From Firm-04 sp964463355 (lineage in GTDB: Bacteria; Bacillota; Clostridia; Oscillospirales; Ruminococcaceae), in contig CAYXBP010000007.1 in NCBI GenBank assembly GCA_964463355.1, positions 1 through 64,000 of the forward strand: 64,000 nucleotides of DNA. Reading direction: 5' to 3'. Under the pieces are notes generated by a model. It was not told the DNA's origin. It did not search any database and was given only the letters and a program-made list of their open reading frames with translations. The position numbers were made by a program, and so were the translations under genes. Positions 17,126-25,877 of this stretch are shown here, piece after piece (position 1 is the stretch's first letter; each line of letters opens with the position of its first letter).

Positions 17126-18022
17126 TTACTCTTCTTCGGCTGAAAACACGGTCTGCATAAAGATTTCTTTGAGTTGCTCAGGATAGTTTTCGCTCATGGT
17201 AAAAACACCATCAGATTCTGTACCGAATACCGTATAACTCATAGCAGGTGCTTCCGATTGCTGTAACACATAGAGGATCGCATGGCGACGATCGGTAAAA
17301 TCAATAGCACTGATATTAGTCGACACAGAGCCGATAACGGAACTGAAATAGCCATCCACATTGGATGCAATTCGCTTAGAATCCGACTGGTTGACAAGCT
17401 GCGCAATGGTCTGACCGATGACTGCTGTACGCTCGCCCTCGCTATAAAAATTCACACTGGTCAAGAGCGTTTCCAACTGTGCGGCATCCAGATCCTGCGA
17501 AACATCATCTGGCTTTAAGTTCTCATCGTGAATGGTCACCAGGCAGGATACATTGCCAAACACCGAGCTGATCTTCTGGAAACCCGTACTGTCTACGCGG
17601 AGGTAGTAGTCGATTTTCTGATCAAACAGCACTGAAAGCGCATCCTTTGCATCGGAAACACCATGATTATCGATACACTGCTCCAGTGTCATTTCTGCGC
17701 CTTCATACTGCACTTGGAGGTTCAGCGGAATACCGATATAATACTCCTGCTTGCGAATAGGATCAAAACGCATCAGCATGACGGCTGTTTTGCGCGCAGG
17801 AGAATCAGGCTCCAGCACAAAGAGAATCTCGTATATATCCGCCTCCGAAATTCCAGTTGTTGCGCCAGGCATGGGCAACAACTCCTTATCGTCGTCTATG
17901 ATCCGGTTGTAGAAATAATATCCCACACTTCCCAGCACAACGGTAGCGATCAGCAGCGTAAGCAGAAAGGGAATTGCAATTGAGCCGGAGGAACGACGTT
18001 TCTTCTTAGCATAAGTAGACAT
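17126..18022 (-). CDS. Membrane-anchored LCP-like (LytR-CpsA-Psr) protein, divergent
   Basis: The 298-residue protein has a short basic N-terminus and one membrane helix (about residues 14-38), so the rest is outside the cell. The body resembles an LCP domain: KTAVMLMRFDP, YIGIPLNLQVQ, DALSVLFDQKIDYYLRVDSTGFQKISSVFGNV. LCP enzymes transfer glycopolymers onto peptidoglycan. The conserved arginines and aspartates of active LCP proteins are largely missing (KTAVML where ARTDT-type residues are expected), so catalysis is doubtful. It is the last gene of the dnaD-dnaI-SLOG operon. ATG 18022 is chosen over a TTG six bases upstream. An SD lies far off but next to a hairpin (18032-18055). Confidence 0.65.
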   Translation of the reverse strand: MSTYAKKKRRSSGSIAIPFLLTLLIATVVLGSVGYYFYNRIIDDDKELLPMPGATTGISEADIYEILFVLEPDSPARKTAVMLMRFDPIRKQEYYIGIPLNLQVQYEGAEMTLEQCIDNHGVSDAKDALSVLFDQKIDYYLRVDSTGFQKISSVFGNVSCLVTIHDENLKPDDVSQDLDAAQLETLLTSVNFYSEGERTAVIGQTIAQLVNQSDSKRIASNVDGYFSSVIGSVSTNISAIDFTDRRHAILYVLQQSEAPAMSYTVFGTESDGVFTMSENYPEQLKEIFMQTVFSAEEE

Positions 18023-18031
18023 AGGCAAATC

Positions 18032-18055
18032 CGCTGCGATTTGCAGCGCTCCTTT
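18032..18055 (-). promoter_or_regulatory. SD followed by a hairpin before the LCP-like start
   Basis: On the minus strand AAAGGAG (18055-18049) is followed at once by a 6-bp perfect stem (CGCTGC/GCAGCG, loop AAATC, 18048-18032), then nine bases and the ATG. Folding would bring the SD to normal distance from the start. Confidence 0.55.
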
Positions 18056-18079
18056 CAGATTTCAAAAAAAGATATGGGT

Positions 18080-18667
18080 TCAAAGTGTTAGTTGCACCAA
18101 CTGCGGTCGATCGGAAAGATGCTGTTCTATGGCGGTAACATCAATCAGGCGTACAGGGACTTTACAACGCTGTGCAAATCGAATGGTTTGCCCTGTACCC
18201 GAACGGGATTGACCCATTACCGCGATAAGCAAATCGCTATGCTCCACGAGATATTGATTGCGCACCCGAAAACAATCTGGGTAATAATGATCACTCAGTT
18301 CAATCACCGCTGCTGATTCCATCATTACCATGTTGAACAGATAACGTTCGCTGCCGCGTAGTTTTTTTCCAAAATCGCGAAATGGTTTGACACATATGAT
18401 GCGCAGTTCGGAATTGGTTTCGCTCATTCTACGAACGATATCCGCGGCAAACAGGTCAATGCCATCCGCTGTACCACAATAAAACGTAGTGATGCCAAGG
18501 GCAACGGCACGGCGTATCTCCTCTTGCAACATACTGACCACCGCTCTGCGTGCAATTCCCATCGGCAATTTCTCCAATCGGTGTCCCGAAAAGCAAGCCG
18601 CATGCATGGCGGGAGGCGCTTCCGCTTCTGCTTCTGGAAACAACAGGAATTCTTGCTCCTCACTCAT
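18080..18667 (-). CDS. SLOG/DUF1273-like protein (YpsA relative)
   Basis: The 195-residue protein has a Rossmann-like SLOG core: ACFSGHRLEKLP, FYCGTADGIDLFAADIV, RIICVKPF and LLIAVMGQSRSGTGQTIRFA. These match the GHR, GxADGID and GxGGT-type nucleotide-binding positions of the YpsA/DprA superfamily. YpsA affects cell division in some Firmicutes; the ligand is unknown. ATG 18667 overlaps the stop of the helicase loader gene (ATGA), which decides this start over a longer frame. The last strand binds a small nucleotide-like ligand in relatives. No signal peptide or membrane helix. Confidence 0.8.
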   Translation of the reverse strand: MSEEQEFLLFPEAEAEAPPAMHAACFSGHRLEKLPMGIARRAVVSMLQEEIRRAVALGITTFYCGTADGIDLFAADIVRRMSETNSELRIICVKPFRDFGKKLRGSERYLFNMVMMESAAVIELSDHYYPDCFRVRNQYLVEHSDLLIAVMGQSRSGTGQTIRFAQRCKVPVRLIDVTAIEQHLSDRPQLVQLTL

Positions 18668-19650
18668 GGTATATCCCCCACGGCGTGCTGCATTTTGCGG
18701 ATACGGATATCGCTGCCTGAAAACTCCAACCATTTGCAGGATGCAAACAAACGGGAAACAATTCTATCGCCGTAATCCTGCTCAATCTTTTCGGGCGTAA
18801 GATTTGTGTTGATAATGATCGGCTTATTAGCGACAAAGCGTTCATTGATGATCGTATAGATGGTTGCGCGTGAAAACGCGGTAGAAAACTCTGTGCCAAA
18901 ATCATCCAGCACCAACAAATCACATTGCAGCAATTGCGTCAATGTATCCGATTCAGCAATGGCACTGCGCTTAAAGTGTTCCTGCTCTATACGGTGCAGC
19001 AGGCTGCCGGCAGAATCATATATCGCGCTGAAGCCCTTCGACAAGACGACTCCTGTAATTGCAAGGGAAAGATGCGTTTTACCCAAACCAGTTTGTCCGC
19101 ACATGAGCAAGGGCTGAGCGTGCGTAGTAAAGCGATCAGCATACGCCTTGCAAAAAGCAAAGATCTTCTTCATTTTTTCGTATTCTGCAACGGGAAGATC
19201 ACGGTAATACTCTGTGGAAAATGCATCAAACGAATACTGTTCGAGTGAAACGTGGCTGCTCAATTCCTCAGCACCTACAGCTCCAAGAACTTGCTGAAAA
19301 CAGTGACACCGTTCGCCGTTATGCATCCCAGTATCATTACAATCAAGGCAGGTATAGTGCATATCCAGATAATCCGCTGGATAACCATGTGCCACCAGGA
19401 CAGATTCCATCATACGCTGCGCTTCTACCGTTCTATTATGGATCATCTGCATCTGTGCCGCCTGCTTTTCTGGATCCCGCCCCGCCTGCAACAGATGCAA
19501 ACAAGCACTGCGCAATTGCGCATCAATCTCTGCCGATTCGGGTATTCTGCGATACACTTCAGCGGTACGCATCTCCTGCTGCAACTCTGCTCGTCTGCGT
19601 CGTTCTGCAATACGCTCGGCGGCAATAGCATAGCGTTCTTGTTTGTTCAT
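18664..19650 (-). CDS. DnaI/DnaC-type replicative helicase loader
   Basis: The 328-residue AAA+ ATPase has an N-terminal coiled helical region, a zinc-binding cluster (CLDCNDTG, ERCHC, about residues 100-118), Walker A MCGQTGLGKTHLS near 190 and Walker B LLVLDDFGTE. A closing arginine region follows (GDRIVSRLFA). This is the DnaI arrangement: a zinc domain that touches the helicase and an ATPase that loads DnaB/DnaC helicase at oriC and at stalled forks. It lies between dnaD and the SLOG gene. The dnaD-dnaI pair is the usual primosome pairing in clostridia. The start has GAAAGGGG eleven bases upstream. Confidence 0.9.
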   Translation of the reverse strand: MNKQERYAIAAERIAERRRRAELQQEMRTAEVYRRIPESAEIDAQLRSACLHLLQAGRDPEKQAAQMQMIHNRTVEAQRMMESVLVAHGYPADYLDMHYTCLDCNDTGMHNGERCHCFQQVLGAVGAEELSSHVSLEQYSFDAFSTEYYRDLPVAEYEKMKKIFAFCKAYADRFTTHAQPLLMCGQTGLGKTHLSLAITGVVLSKGFSAIYDSAGSLLHRIEQEHFKRSAIAESDTLTQLLQCDLLVLDDFGTEFSTAFSRATIYTIINERFVANKPIIINTNLTPEKIEQDYGDRIVSRLFASCKWLEFSGSDIRIRKMQHAVGDIP

Positions 19651-19680
19651 GTTAAAGCGTGCCCCTTTCCTATTTTCTAT

Positions 19681-20721
19681 TTACAAACGATTCTTGAGCC
19701 GCTTGATATCGTCCATACTGTAGGAATGCCCCGTATCCTGTGCATGGCTCTCTTTGGATGCTGCGGCATTCTTTTTGGAATGCTGTTGCTGACGGAAGAT
19801 TGCTTCACTTTCTTCGATCTGCGCAGGGGTTTTCAGCCCTTCAGCACGCCATCGCTTCAAAATGCTGTCAAGATATGAAAATTTCAGTTTGTCGTCGCAA
19901 CCTTCACGGGTGCGCTCATAAGCAAGACGAATCAGTTCTATCGTATCCCCTGCTGCGCGCCAGCTTTGAATATACGCCTGTTGCTTTTCGGTAGGGTAAC
20001 GGGTCATCTCAAACAGCTTCATTACCTGCCCTACAAATGTACGGGCTTCAGTTCGCCGTTGGATGTCCTGCTGCACCTGCTCATGGGTCATTATGCCGCA
20101 GTCATGCCACTCCACGGCAATTTTCTCTATGTAGCGAATGTGGAACACATTCTCCTGACGGCAAAATGCAAGCAGCATCAGAATGCTATCAGGTGTCATA
20201 CCAAGATAATCATGCATCCAAAACAGGCTACGCAGTTCAGCATTGCGCAGAGGATGCCCCGCATATTGCTCTGCCGCTGATAGCAACGTGGCAAGCGCTG
20301 CATCGCCCTTCACGCGCTCGGCAATTTCGGAAGGACGAATCGAGAAATTACCGCTGGTCATCATGGCACCTGCCGCAGCAACAGCCTGTTCTGCTGTTTC
20401 GGCATTCGTAGATATCGTCTGCACAGGAGAAGCATCTTCCTTTGGAGGAGAAGCAGCGACACTGGTTGCAACTTCAGCCGATGGTTGCGACTGATTAGAT
20501 GAAAGCACATTCACCTGCTGCCAGAACACAATCGCTTCCTCTACATGATCAGGTTGCACGCCACAATGAGCAGCTATATCTGCATCGGAAAGAGCTTCAC
20601 CCTCATGGGCAAGAAGATACAACAGCACCTTTAATTGCTGATGTGTTGCAAGCTTCAATAAATGCTCAGCAACCGCTGAGGGAACAAAGAATCCGCTGCC
20701 ACGCTTGAGATATACTTCCAT
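19681..20721 (-). CDS. DnaD/DnaB-domain replication initiation protein
   Basis: The 346-residue protein has an N-terminal winged-helix part (residues 1-75, LKVLLYLLAHEG, DADIAAHCGV), a low-complexity linker, and two C-terminal DnaD-like domains (about 130-215 and 225-300, LRSLFWMHDYLGMTPDSI, YIQSWRAAGDTIELIRLAYERT, LKFSYLDSILKRWRAEG). YxxxIxxxW-type signatures are visible in the last. Such proteins remodel DNA and recruit helicase with DnaI. Start: an ATG at 20736 touches the AAGG, while the ATG at 20721 lies at a workable distance from it, so I prefer 20721. First gene of the operon. Confidence 0.87.
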   Translation of the reverse strand: MEVYLKRGSGFFVPSAVAEHLLKLATHQQLKVLLYLLAHEGEALSDADIAAHCGVQPDHVEEAIVFWQQVNVLSSNQSQPSAEVATSVAASPPKEDASPVQTISTNAETAEQAVAAAGAMMTSGNFSIRPSEIAERVKGDAALATLLSAAEQYAGHPLRNAELRSLFWMHDYLGMTPDSILMLLAFCRQENVFHIRYIEKIAVEWHDCGIMTHEQVQQDIQRRTEARTFVGQVMKLFEMTRYPTEKQQAYIQSWRAAGDTIELIRLAYERTREGCDDKLKFSYLDSILKRWRAEGLKTPAQIEESEAIFRQQQHSKKNAAASKESHAQDTGHSYSMDDIKRLKNRL

Positions 20722-20767
20722 ATGACGCACTGCCATCCTTTTTTCAGTCGATAAATCTTCATGATAT

Positions 20768-20796
20768 AGTATAGCACAACTTCCTCAAAAAGTAAA
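20768..20796 (-). promoter_or_regulatory. Probable promoter of the dnaD operon
   Basis: On the minus strand TTTACT and TATACT are spaced 17 bases, about 45 bases before the dnaD start. The -35 is weak (four of six). The rest of 20797-20980 shows no gene. Confidence 0.45.
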
Positions 20797-20982
20797 GAGG
20801 CTGCACGCAGAAATCGTATCACTGGGACGCGTAATCGTTCCATCATAACACGATTGCCTCCATAAAGAGGACAATAAATCATTGCTATTCACTGACAAAT
20901 ATGGTATGATAAGGATGAACTCGTTGTGAGATATCTATGCCTACTTCGCAAGCCTTACGCTCTAGATTGAAACTGCACAAAA

Positions 20983-21009
20983 AAACCGCCTCCTTTACGG
21001 AGGTGGTTT
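20983..21009 (-). terminator. Rho-independent terminator after the DUF308 gene
   Basis: AAACCGCCTCC (20983-20993) pairs with GGAGGTGGTTT (20999-21009), one G-T wobble, loop of five. Minus-strand transcripts then meet a T-run. Confidence 0.85.
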
Positions 21010-21036
21010 CCCTTTGCTTAGCACTCCTTTTGCGTC

Positions 21037-21486
21037 TTACTTGCGAATCATCGACAGGACACCATCCACAATCAGCACGATGCCGACCACTACAAAAATC
21101 CAGTCTACGGTACCGCCCTGATTGAATAACAGGCAGCAGCCTGCAATCAACGAGAATACAGGTACAACATAAGGCAGATAGCCAACTGGTTTTTCCTTAA
21201 CAGTACGGATTAATTGACTGACCCCATAGAACAGCAACAGTGCCGCAATCAGATACAGGGCAAGTTCTACAAACAGCCACCCGAACACCATCACGCAAAC
21301 GGCAACAACGCCCTTAACGACGCCGCTGTTGGTCTGCTTCCTGACCAGATCCAGTATAGCAGAAAGCAGCAAAACGGCAGCGATCAGGGTAATAGCAGTA
21401 TGTATCACGCCACTTCGCATGAAAACAAACAGCACGCCCAAAACGATCATGCCAATGCGGATCAATAACTGCGAATCTTTTTTCAT
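21037..21486 (-). CDS. DUF308/HdeD-like membrane protein
   Basis: The 149-residue protein has about six short hydrophobic helices arranged as paired GMIVLGVLFVF-type repeats, the DUF308 pattern. HdeD of E. coli is linked to acid resistance; the Firmicute members are uncharacterised. It sits alone with its own promoter (21519-21547), SD AAAGGAG and terminator. It faces away from the divergent radical SAM gene. Nothing in the sequence points to a substrate. Confidence 0.8.
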   Translation of the reverse strand: MKKDSQLLIRIGMIVLGVLFVFMRSGVIHTAITLIAAVLLLSAILDLVRKQTNSGVVKGVVAVCVMVFGWLFVELALYLIAALLLFYGVSQLIRTVKEKPVGYLPYVVPVFSLIAGCCLLFNQGGTVDWIFVVVGIVLIVDGVLSMIRK

Positions 21487-21518
21487 GACAAGCCACTCCT
21501 TTTTTAGATATCATGTAC

Positions 21519-21547
21519 ATTATAGCATAAGCATTCGGGGTTGGCAA
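21519..21547 (-). promoter_or_regulatory. Promoter of the DUF308 gene
   Basis: TTGCCA and a perfect TATAAT on the minus strand are spaced 17 bases, about 30 bases before the ATG. Confidence 0.75.
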
Positions 21548-21600
21548 GAATATTCACTATCTTTTCACTGATTTTTCAGATTTGGGAGATGATGTTTCTC

Positions 21601-22518
21601 ATGCAAGATATCAAACGCTGCAACATCTGTCCACGCCGTTGCAATGCAGACCGCGTGCATACTTCGGTGGGATACTGTGGACAATCGAATACCATACACA
21701 TTGCAAGAGTTGCACCTCATTACTGGGAAGAACCTTTTCTTAGTGGGCAGAAGGGTTCAGGAACTATTTTTTTCTGTGGCTGCAATCTGCGATGCTGCTA
21801 TTGCCAAAACAGCGTACTGCTGCAAGAGAATATCGGCAGAGCCGTAACCCCAGAAGAATGCAAAGCAATGATGCTTTATTTGCAACGAGAGGGCGTCCAC
21901 AATATTAATCTAGTGACTGCCACACATTTTACAGAACAGCTTGTGCCGGTTTTACGCGAACTGCGTGGTGGTGCATTGCAGATTCCCATTGTATGGAACA
22001 GCAGCGGATACGAATCAATAGAAACGCTGCGGTTGTTGGAAGGCTTGGTTGATATATATCTGCCAGATTACAAATACAGCTCTTCTGCACTTGCCGATGC
22101 GTACTCCCATGCTGCAGATTACCCAACGGTTGCACTGAACGCCATTGAAGAGATGCTGCGACAGGTTGGTAGCCCGCAGTTTAACGCGCAGGGTATAATG
22201 ACTGCCGGCGTACATGTACGGCATTTAGTTTTACCCCACCACGCCAAAGAATCGCGACAGGCACTGTACCATTTGCGACAGCAATTCGGTGACCGCATTG
22301 GTTTGAGCATTATGAACCAATATACACCTATGCCTGCCATGGCAGCACACCCTCTGCTTTCCTGCAAAATCACCGAAAAAGAATACGAAACCGTCATACG
22401 CTATTCCTTGCAGATCGGTTGGCAAAATGCCCTGATACAGGAGGGTGAGGCTGCTTCAGAATCATTCATTCCTGACTTTTCCCTTACGGATGAATTTATG
22501 GAAATGATAGGAAAATAA
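21601..22518 (+). CDS. PflX-type radical SAM Fe-S protein
   Basis: The 305-residue protein carries the radical SAM cluster CNLRCCYC (CX3CX2C) at about residues 60-67, and an extra N-terminal cysteine set, CNICPRRC. This pairing and the text that follows (GTIFFCGC, WNSSGYE, VDIYLPDYKY) fit the PflX group related to pyruvate formate-lyase activating enzymes. It would use a [4Fe-4S] cluster to cleave SAM; the target is unknown, and no formate lyase gene is nearby. I choose ATG 21601, eleven bases after GGGAG. The longer frame to 21541 has no SD. Confidence 0.85.
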   Translation: MQDIKRCNICPRRCNADRVHTSVGYCGQSNTIHIARVAPHYWEEPFLSGQKGSGTIFFCGCNLRCCYCQNSVLLQENIGRAVTPEECKAMMLYLQREGVHNINLVTATHFTEQLVPVLRELRGGALQIPIVWNSSGYESIETLRLLEGLVDIYLPDYKYSSSALADAYSHAADYPTVALNAIEEMLRQVGSPQFNAQGIMTAGVHVRHLVLPHHAKESRQALYHLRQQFGDRIGLSIMNQYTPMPAMAAHPLLSCKITEKEYETVIRYSLQIGWQNALIQEGEAASESFIPDFSLTDEFMEMIGK

Positions 22519-22530
22519 TCACAAAAATGC

Positions 22531-22559
22531 TTGAATTTTCAGAATAAATGTGGTATAAT
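22531..22559 (+). promoter_or_regulatory. Promoter of the GGDEF sensor gene
   Basis: TTGAAT and a perfect TATAAT are spaced 17 bases. Initiation near 22566 excludes the ATGs at 22562 and 22565 and supports the start at 22586. Confidence 0.85.
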
Positions 22560-22585
22560 GGATGATGAAAAGTGAGGTGGAGTTT

Positions 22586-24514
22586 ATGAGTCAGAAGATA
22601 ATCGGTATATGTGTAACAAACCTGCACGAAGCTGCTTCGGAGTTGTTACAGAATCTCTGCTGCACATTCAAAGAAAATGGCTATTGCTCATTAGTGATCC
22701 ACACCTACTCTGCTTTTAACGCGCAGGATGAATTTGATATCGGTGAGCGCAGCACGCTTAAGTTGATTCCGTACCAGAAATTGGCTGCTCTTGTGCTGTT
22801 TTCGGAAACCATCAAAGATGATGCGGTTTTGCAGTCAATCGTAAAATCTGCTGCGGAAGAAAAAGTTCCTGTAATCTCGTTGGAGCGTCCGTTGAAAGAC
22901 TGTCACTGCATCCAGTACGATGTTGCCACACCCTTCGCGGAAATCGTTGACCACATTTTTACGCATCACCAGTGTAAAAGAGTCGCTTTCATTGCAGGAT
23001 TCCGTGGGAATCCCGCTTCGGAGGAAAGACTCGGCATTTATCTCAATACACTCAGGGCAAATGGCATTGCCTATGAAGAAGAACTGGTGCAATACGGCTG
23101 CTTTTGGGAACTACCAACCATCGATGCACTGAAACATCTACTTGCATATAATGAGGGCAAACCGCCAATTGAAGCCATTATCTGCGCTAATGATACCATG
23201 GCAATGACGGTGGCGGCAGAACTCAGCAAACTGAATTACGACGTACCCAAAGATATCCTTGTGACTGGCTGCGACGGCATTGCCACAGAGCAATTCTTTG
23301 TACCGCGGCTGACAACCTCTGCCTGTGACTACACTGGAATCAGTTTGGCGATCCTTGATCTTCTGGCAAATCTGCCGAAAGAACCAACAACGGTCACGGT
23401 ACCCTATGTTGCACGCATTTCGCAATCCTGCGGCTGCAAACCGATTCGTAATCCCAGTGCAACCAAAATGCTGATGAATCTTATCATGCATCAAAACAGT
23501 ATGCGCGCATTCCACAAAGAATTACATGAGATGACAATCCACCTGTTGGATGAAAATATTCGTTCGGAGGATCTGCCCTTTCATACCATGCGCACTGGTT
23601 GGGGCATGGCGAGATATCAATCCAGTTTGGTGTTGTTTCACAATACACTGGAGGGCTTGGGCATCTTTCCGCAGGAATATGAAGTGGGAAAAAACGCATA
23701 TGAATTCTGCCGCTGGTGCGATGACAGCTTTCAACCAAACAGCAAGCCCTTTTCACCAAAAGAATTGCTGCCCACACTTGCCGAAATGTACGACCATGTT
23801 CCTTCTAAAGCAATTATGCTGACACTGCTGCACGAGCAAACTTCCATTTTCGGGTATTTCTTGACTGGTTTTGAGCCAAATCGCGGCGATTTTTCTCTGG
23901 ATACCCTTGATTACAGTAAGTTGCTGGATTACCAGATGTCCCTTTCCCATATTTTCAGTACGCTTATGCACCGCCGATCGCTGATGGCTATGAACAATGA
24001 GTTGGAACGTCTGTACGTGCATGATTCCATGACAGGGGTATTTAACCGCAGAGGTTTTTTCCAACGATTGAATTATTTGATCTCGCAGTTTCCTAAAGGA
24101 AGCTACATTTTCTTTGCCGCCATTGATATGGATGGCTTAAAGTATATCAACGATACCTTTGGACATGGTGAAGGCGATTTTGCCATTACATCAATTGCCA
24201 ATATGATCACTGAAATCTCCCCAAAAGGAAGTGCCATTGCTCGCTTCGGCGGTGACGAATTCATGGTAGGTATGCTATTTGCTACCGATGTGCCCACTTT
24301 CCCAGAGCAATTCCGTATGGCAATGGAAAATTCTGTGGATGCACTGAATGCAAACTCTGGCAAACCATACTCCATCGGGGCAAGCTGCGGAATCGAGTAT
24401 TGTGTGTACAGCGAGAATACCGATATCGACCAGTTGATGAAATCGGCAGACAATAAACTATATGTAGATAAAGCACGGCATAAGTGTCTACGAGGGATAC
24501 GACGCAAGCCCTGA
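22586..24514 (+). CDS. Cytoplasmic LacI-type ligand-binding domain fused to a GGDEF diguanylate cyclase
   Basis: The 642-residue protein starts with a type I periplasmic-binding fold as in LacI/GalR regulators (residues 1-290: KIIGICVTNLHE, FIAGFRGNPASEERLGIYL, AIICANDTMAMTVAAEL, VTGCDGIATEQFFVPRLTT). It lacks the DNA-binding helix-turn-helix, and has no signal peptide or membrane helix. After a middle region (about 300-460) comes a GGDEF domain with the intact motif at residue 555 (RFGGDEF), so it should make c-di-GMP. No RxxD inhibitory site precedes the motif. A sugar-like ligand is the natural guess. The start is 22586 (GAGGTGG upstream); earlier ATGs precede the transcription start. Confidence 0.88.
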   Translation: MSQKIIGICVTNLHEAASELLQNLCCTFKENGYCSLVIHTYSAFNAQDEFDIGERSTLKLIPYQKLAALVLFSETIKDDAVLQSIVKSAAEEKVPVISLERPLKDCHCIQYDVATPFAEIVDHIFTHHQCKRVAFIAGFRGNPASEERLGIYLNTLRANGIAYEEELVQYGCFWELPTIDALKHLLAYNEGKPPIEAIICANDTMAMTVAAELSKLNYDVPKDILVTGCDGIATEQFFVPRLTTSACDYTGISLAILDLLANLPKEPTTVTVPYVARISQSCGCKPIRNPSATKMLMNLIMHQNSMRAFHKELHEMTIHLLDENIRSEDLPFHTMRTGWGMARYQSSLVLFHNTLEGLGIFPQEYEVGKNAYEFCRWCDDSFQPNSKPFSPKELLPTLAEMYDHVPSKAIMLTLLHEQTSIFGYFLTGFEPNRGDFSLDTLDYSKLLDYQMSLSHIFSTLMHRRSLMAMNNELERLYVHDSMTGVFNRRGFFQRLNYLISQFPKGSYIFFAAIDMDGLKYINDTFGHGEGDFAITSIANMITEISPKGSAIARFGGDEFMVGMLFATDVPTFPEQFRMAMENSVDALNANSGKPYSIGASCGIEYCVYSENTDIDQLMKSADNKLYVDKARHKCLRGIRRKP

Positions 24515-24524
24515 ATCACATAAC

Positions 24525-24561
24525 AAACAGCCCGAGAGGTTCCGTACTTCTCGGGCTGTTT
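24525..24561. terminator. Bidirectional terminator between the GGDEF gene and lysA
   Basis: AAACAGCCCGAGA (24525-24537) pairs with TCTCGGGCTGTTT (24549-24561). Thirteen base pairs, suited to both convergent genes. Confidence 0.85.
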
Positions 24562-24564
24562 ATC

Positions 24565-25860
24565 TTACACATCGTTTTTTACAAGGTCGGCATAGCTTTC
24601 ACGGCGGATAACCACACGTGGTTGCTCATCACGAATCATTACAACCGCAGGACGCGGATTACGATTATAATTCGATGCCATCGAATAGTTGTACGCGCCC
24701 GTCGCAAGTACCGCCAACGTATCACCAGCAGATACTGTTTGCAGCGGCATATGCTCACCGATCAAATCCCCGCTTTCACAACACTTGCCGCCAATCGTAA
24801 CTACGGTATCCTTCGGAGCATTGGCACGATTTGCACAAACCGCTTCATACTGCGATTGGTACAGCGCATAACGAGGATTGTCACACATACCACCATCCAC
24901 CAACACATAGGTTCGCACATTTGGGATCGTTTTGACGGCTGCAACATGATACAAGGTCAGACCAGAAGCACCCACGATGGAACGCCCCGGCTCAAACAAC
25001 AGATAAGGTTGCGGATAATGATAAGCAGCGCAGCTTTCACGAACGGCTGAAATGATATCGCCAATCACATCGCCAAAAGGTCGTGGGTCATCGCCCTCTA
25101 CATACTTGATGCCAGGGCCGCCGCCCAGGTTCAGTTCGGGAAGGATGATACCCAATTCTTCACGAATCTGCTGCATAAAACGAATCATGACACGGGCTGC
25201 TTCGGCAAAGGGCAGCGTTTCAAAAATTTGCGAACCGATATGGCAATGCAGACCCAACAATTTCAGATTAGAGAACGAAGCGCAAGCCTTGACTGCTGCA
25301 AGTGCCTCACCTGTTTCCAGTGCGAAGCCAAATTTACTGTCGATCTTGCCTGTTTGAACAAAATCATGCGTATGGGCATCAATGCCTGGCTTGATACGAA
25401 GCATTACACCTACGGTTTTACCCTGCTGTGCAGCGATCTCGTTGAGCATCGAAAGCTCGGTAAGATGGTCGGCTACGATTCTACCAACATTTTCGTTTAT
25501 AGCAAACTCCAACTCGTCATAGGATTTGCTGTTGCCGTGAAATACGATTTTTTCCGTTGGCATACCTGCCTGCAATGCGGTATACAGTTCGCCACCCGAT
25601 ACTACGTCGGCACCCAAGCCCTCGGAATGGACAATACGGTAAATTTCCTTACAAGAAAATGCTTTACTCGCAAAGCAGATCATGCCGTTACCTTGATAGG
25701 TACTTTGCATCACTGTATGATAGTTGCGGCAGCTTTCACGAATAACTGCTTCGTCCATCACATACAGCGGTGTATGATACTCTTCCGCCAACGAAACACA
25801 ATCCACACCGCCGATACAAAGGTGACCCTGCGCATTTATGCTCAGATTGGGAGTCAACAT
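24565..25860 (-). CDS. lysA: Diaminopimelate decarboxylase
   Basis: LysA converts meso-diaminopimelate to lysine. The 431-residue protein has the PLP lysine in CFASKAFSC (about residue 60), the glycine-rich LNLGGGPGIKY, the phosphate and substrate region FEPGRSIVGASG, and the C-terminal CESGD and ATGAYNYSM stretch with the dimer-contributed residues. ATG 25860 with AAAGGA eight bases upstream is chosen over a frame opening at 25920. It is last in the PBP, THUMP methyltransferase, lysA operon and ends at a strong terminator. The grouping joins lysine supply with cell-wall synthesis, which also draws on diaminopimelate. Confidence 0.96.
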   Translation of the reverse strand: MLTPNLSINAQGHLCIGGVDCVSLAEEYHTPLYVMDEAVIRESCRNYHTVMQSTYQGNGMICFASKAFSCKEIYRIVHSEGLGADVVSGGELYTALQAGMPTEKIVFHGNSKSYDELEFAINENVGRIVADHLTELSMLNEIAAQQGKTVGVMLRIKPGIDAHTHDFVQTGKIDSKFGFALETGEALAAVKACASFSNLKLLGLHCHIGSQIFETLPFAEAARVMIRFMQQIREELGIILPELNLGGGPGIKYVEGDDPRPFGDVIGDIISAVRESCAAYHYPQPYLLFEPGRSIVGASGLTLYHVAAVKTIPNVRTYVLVDGGMCDNPRYALYQSQYEAVCANRANAPKDTVVTIGGKCCESGDLIGEHMPLQTVSAGDTLAVLATGAYNYSMASNYNRNPRPAVVMIRDEQPRVVIRRESYADLVKNDV

Positions 25861-25877
25861 AATTTCAAATTCCTTTC

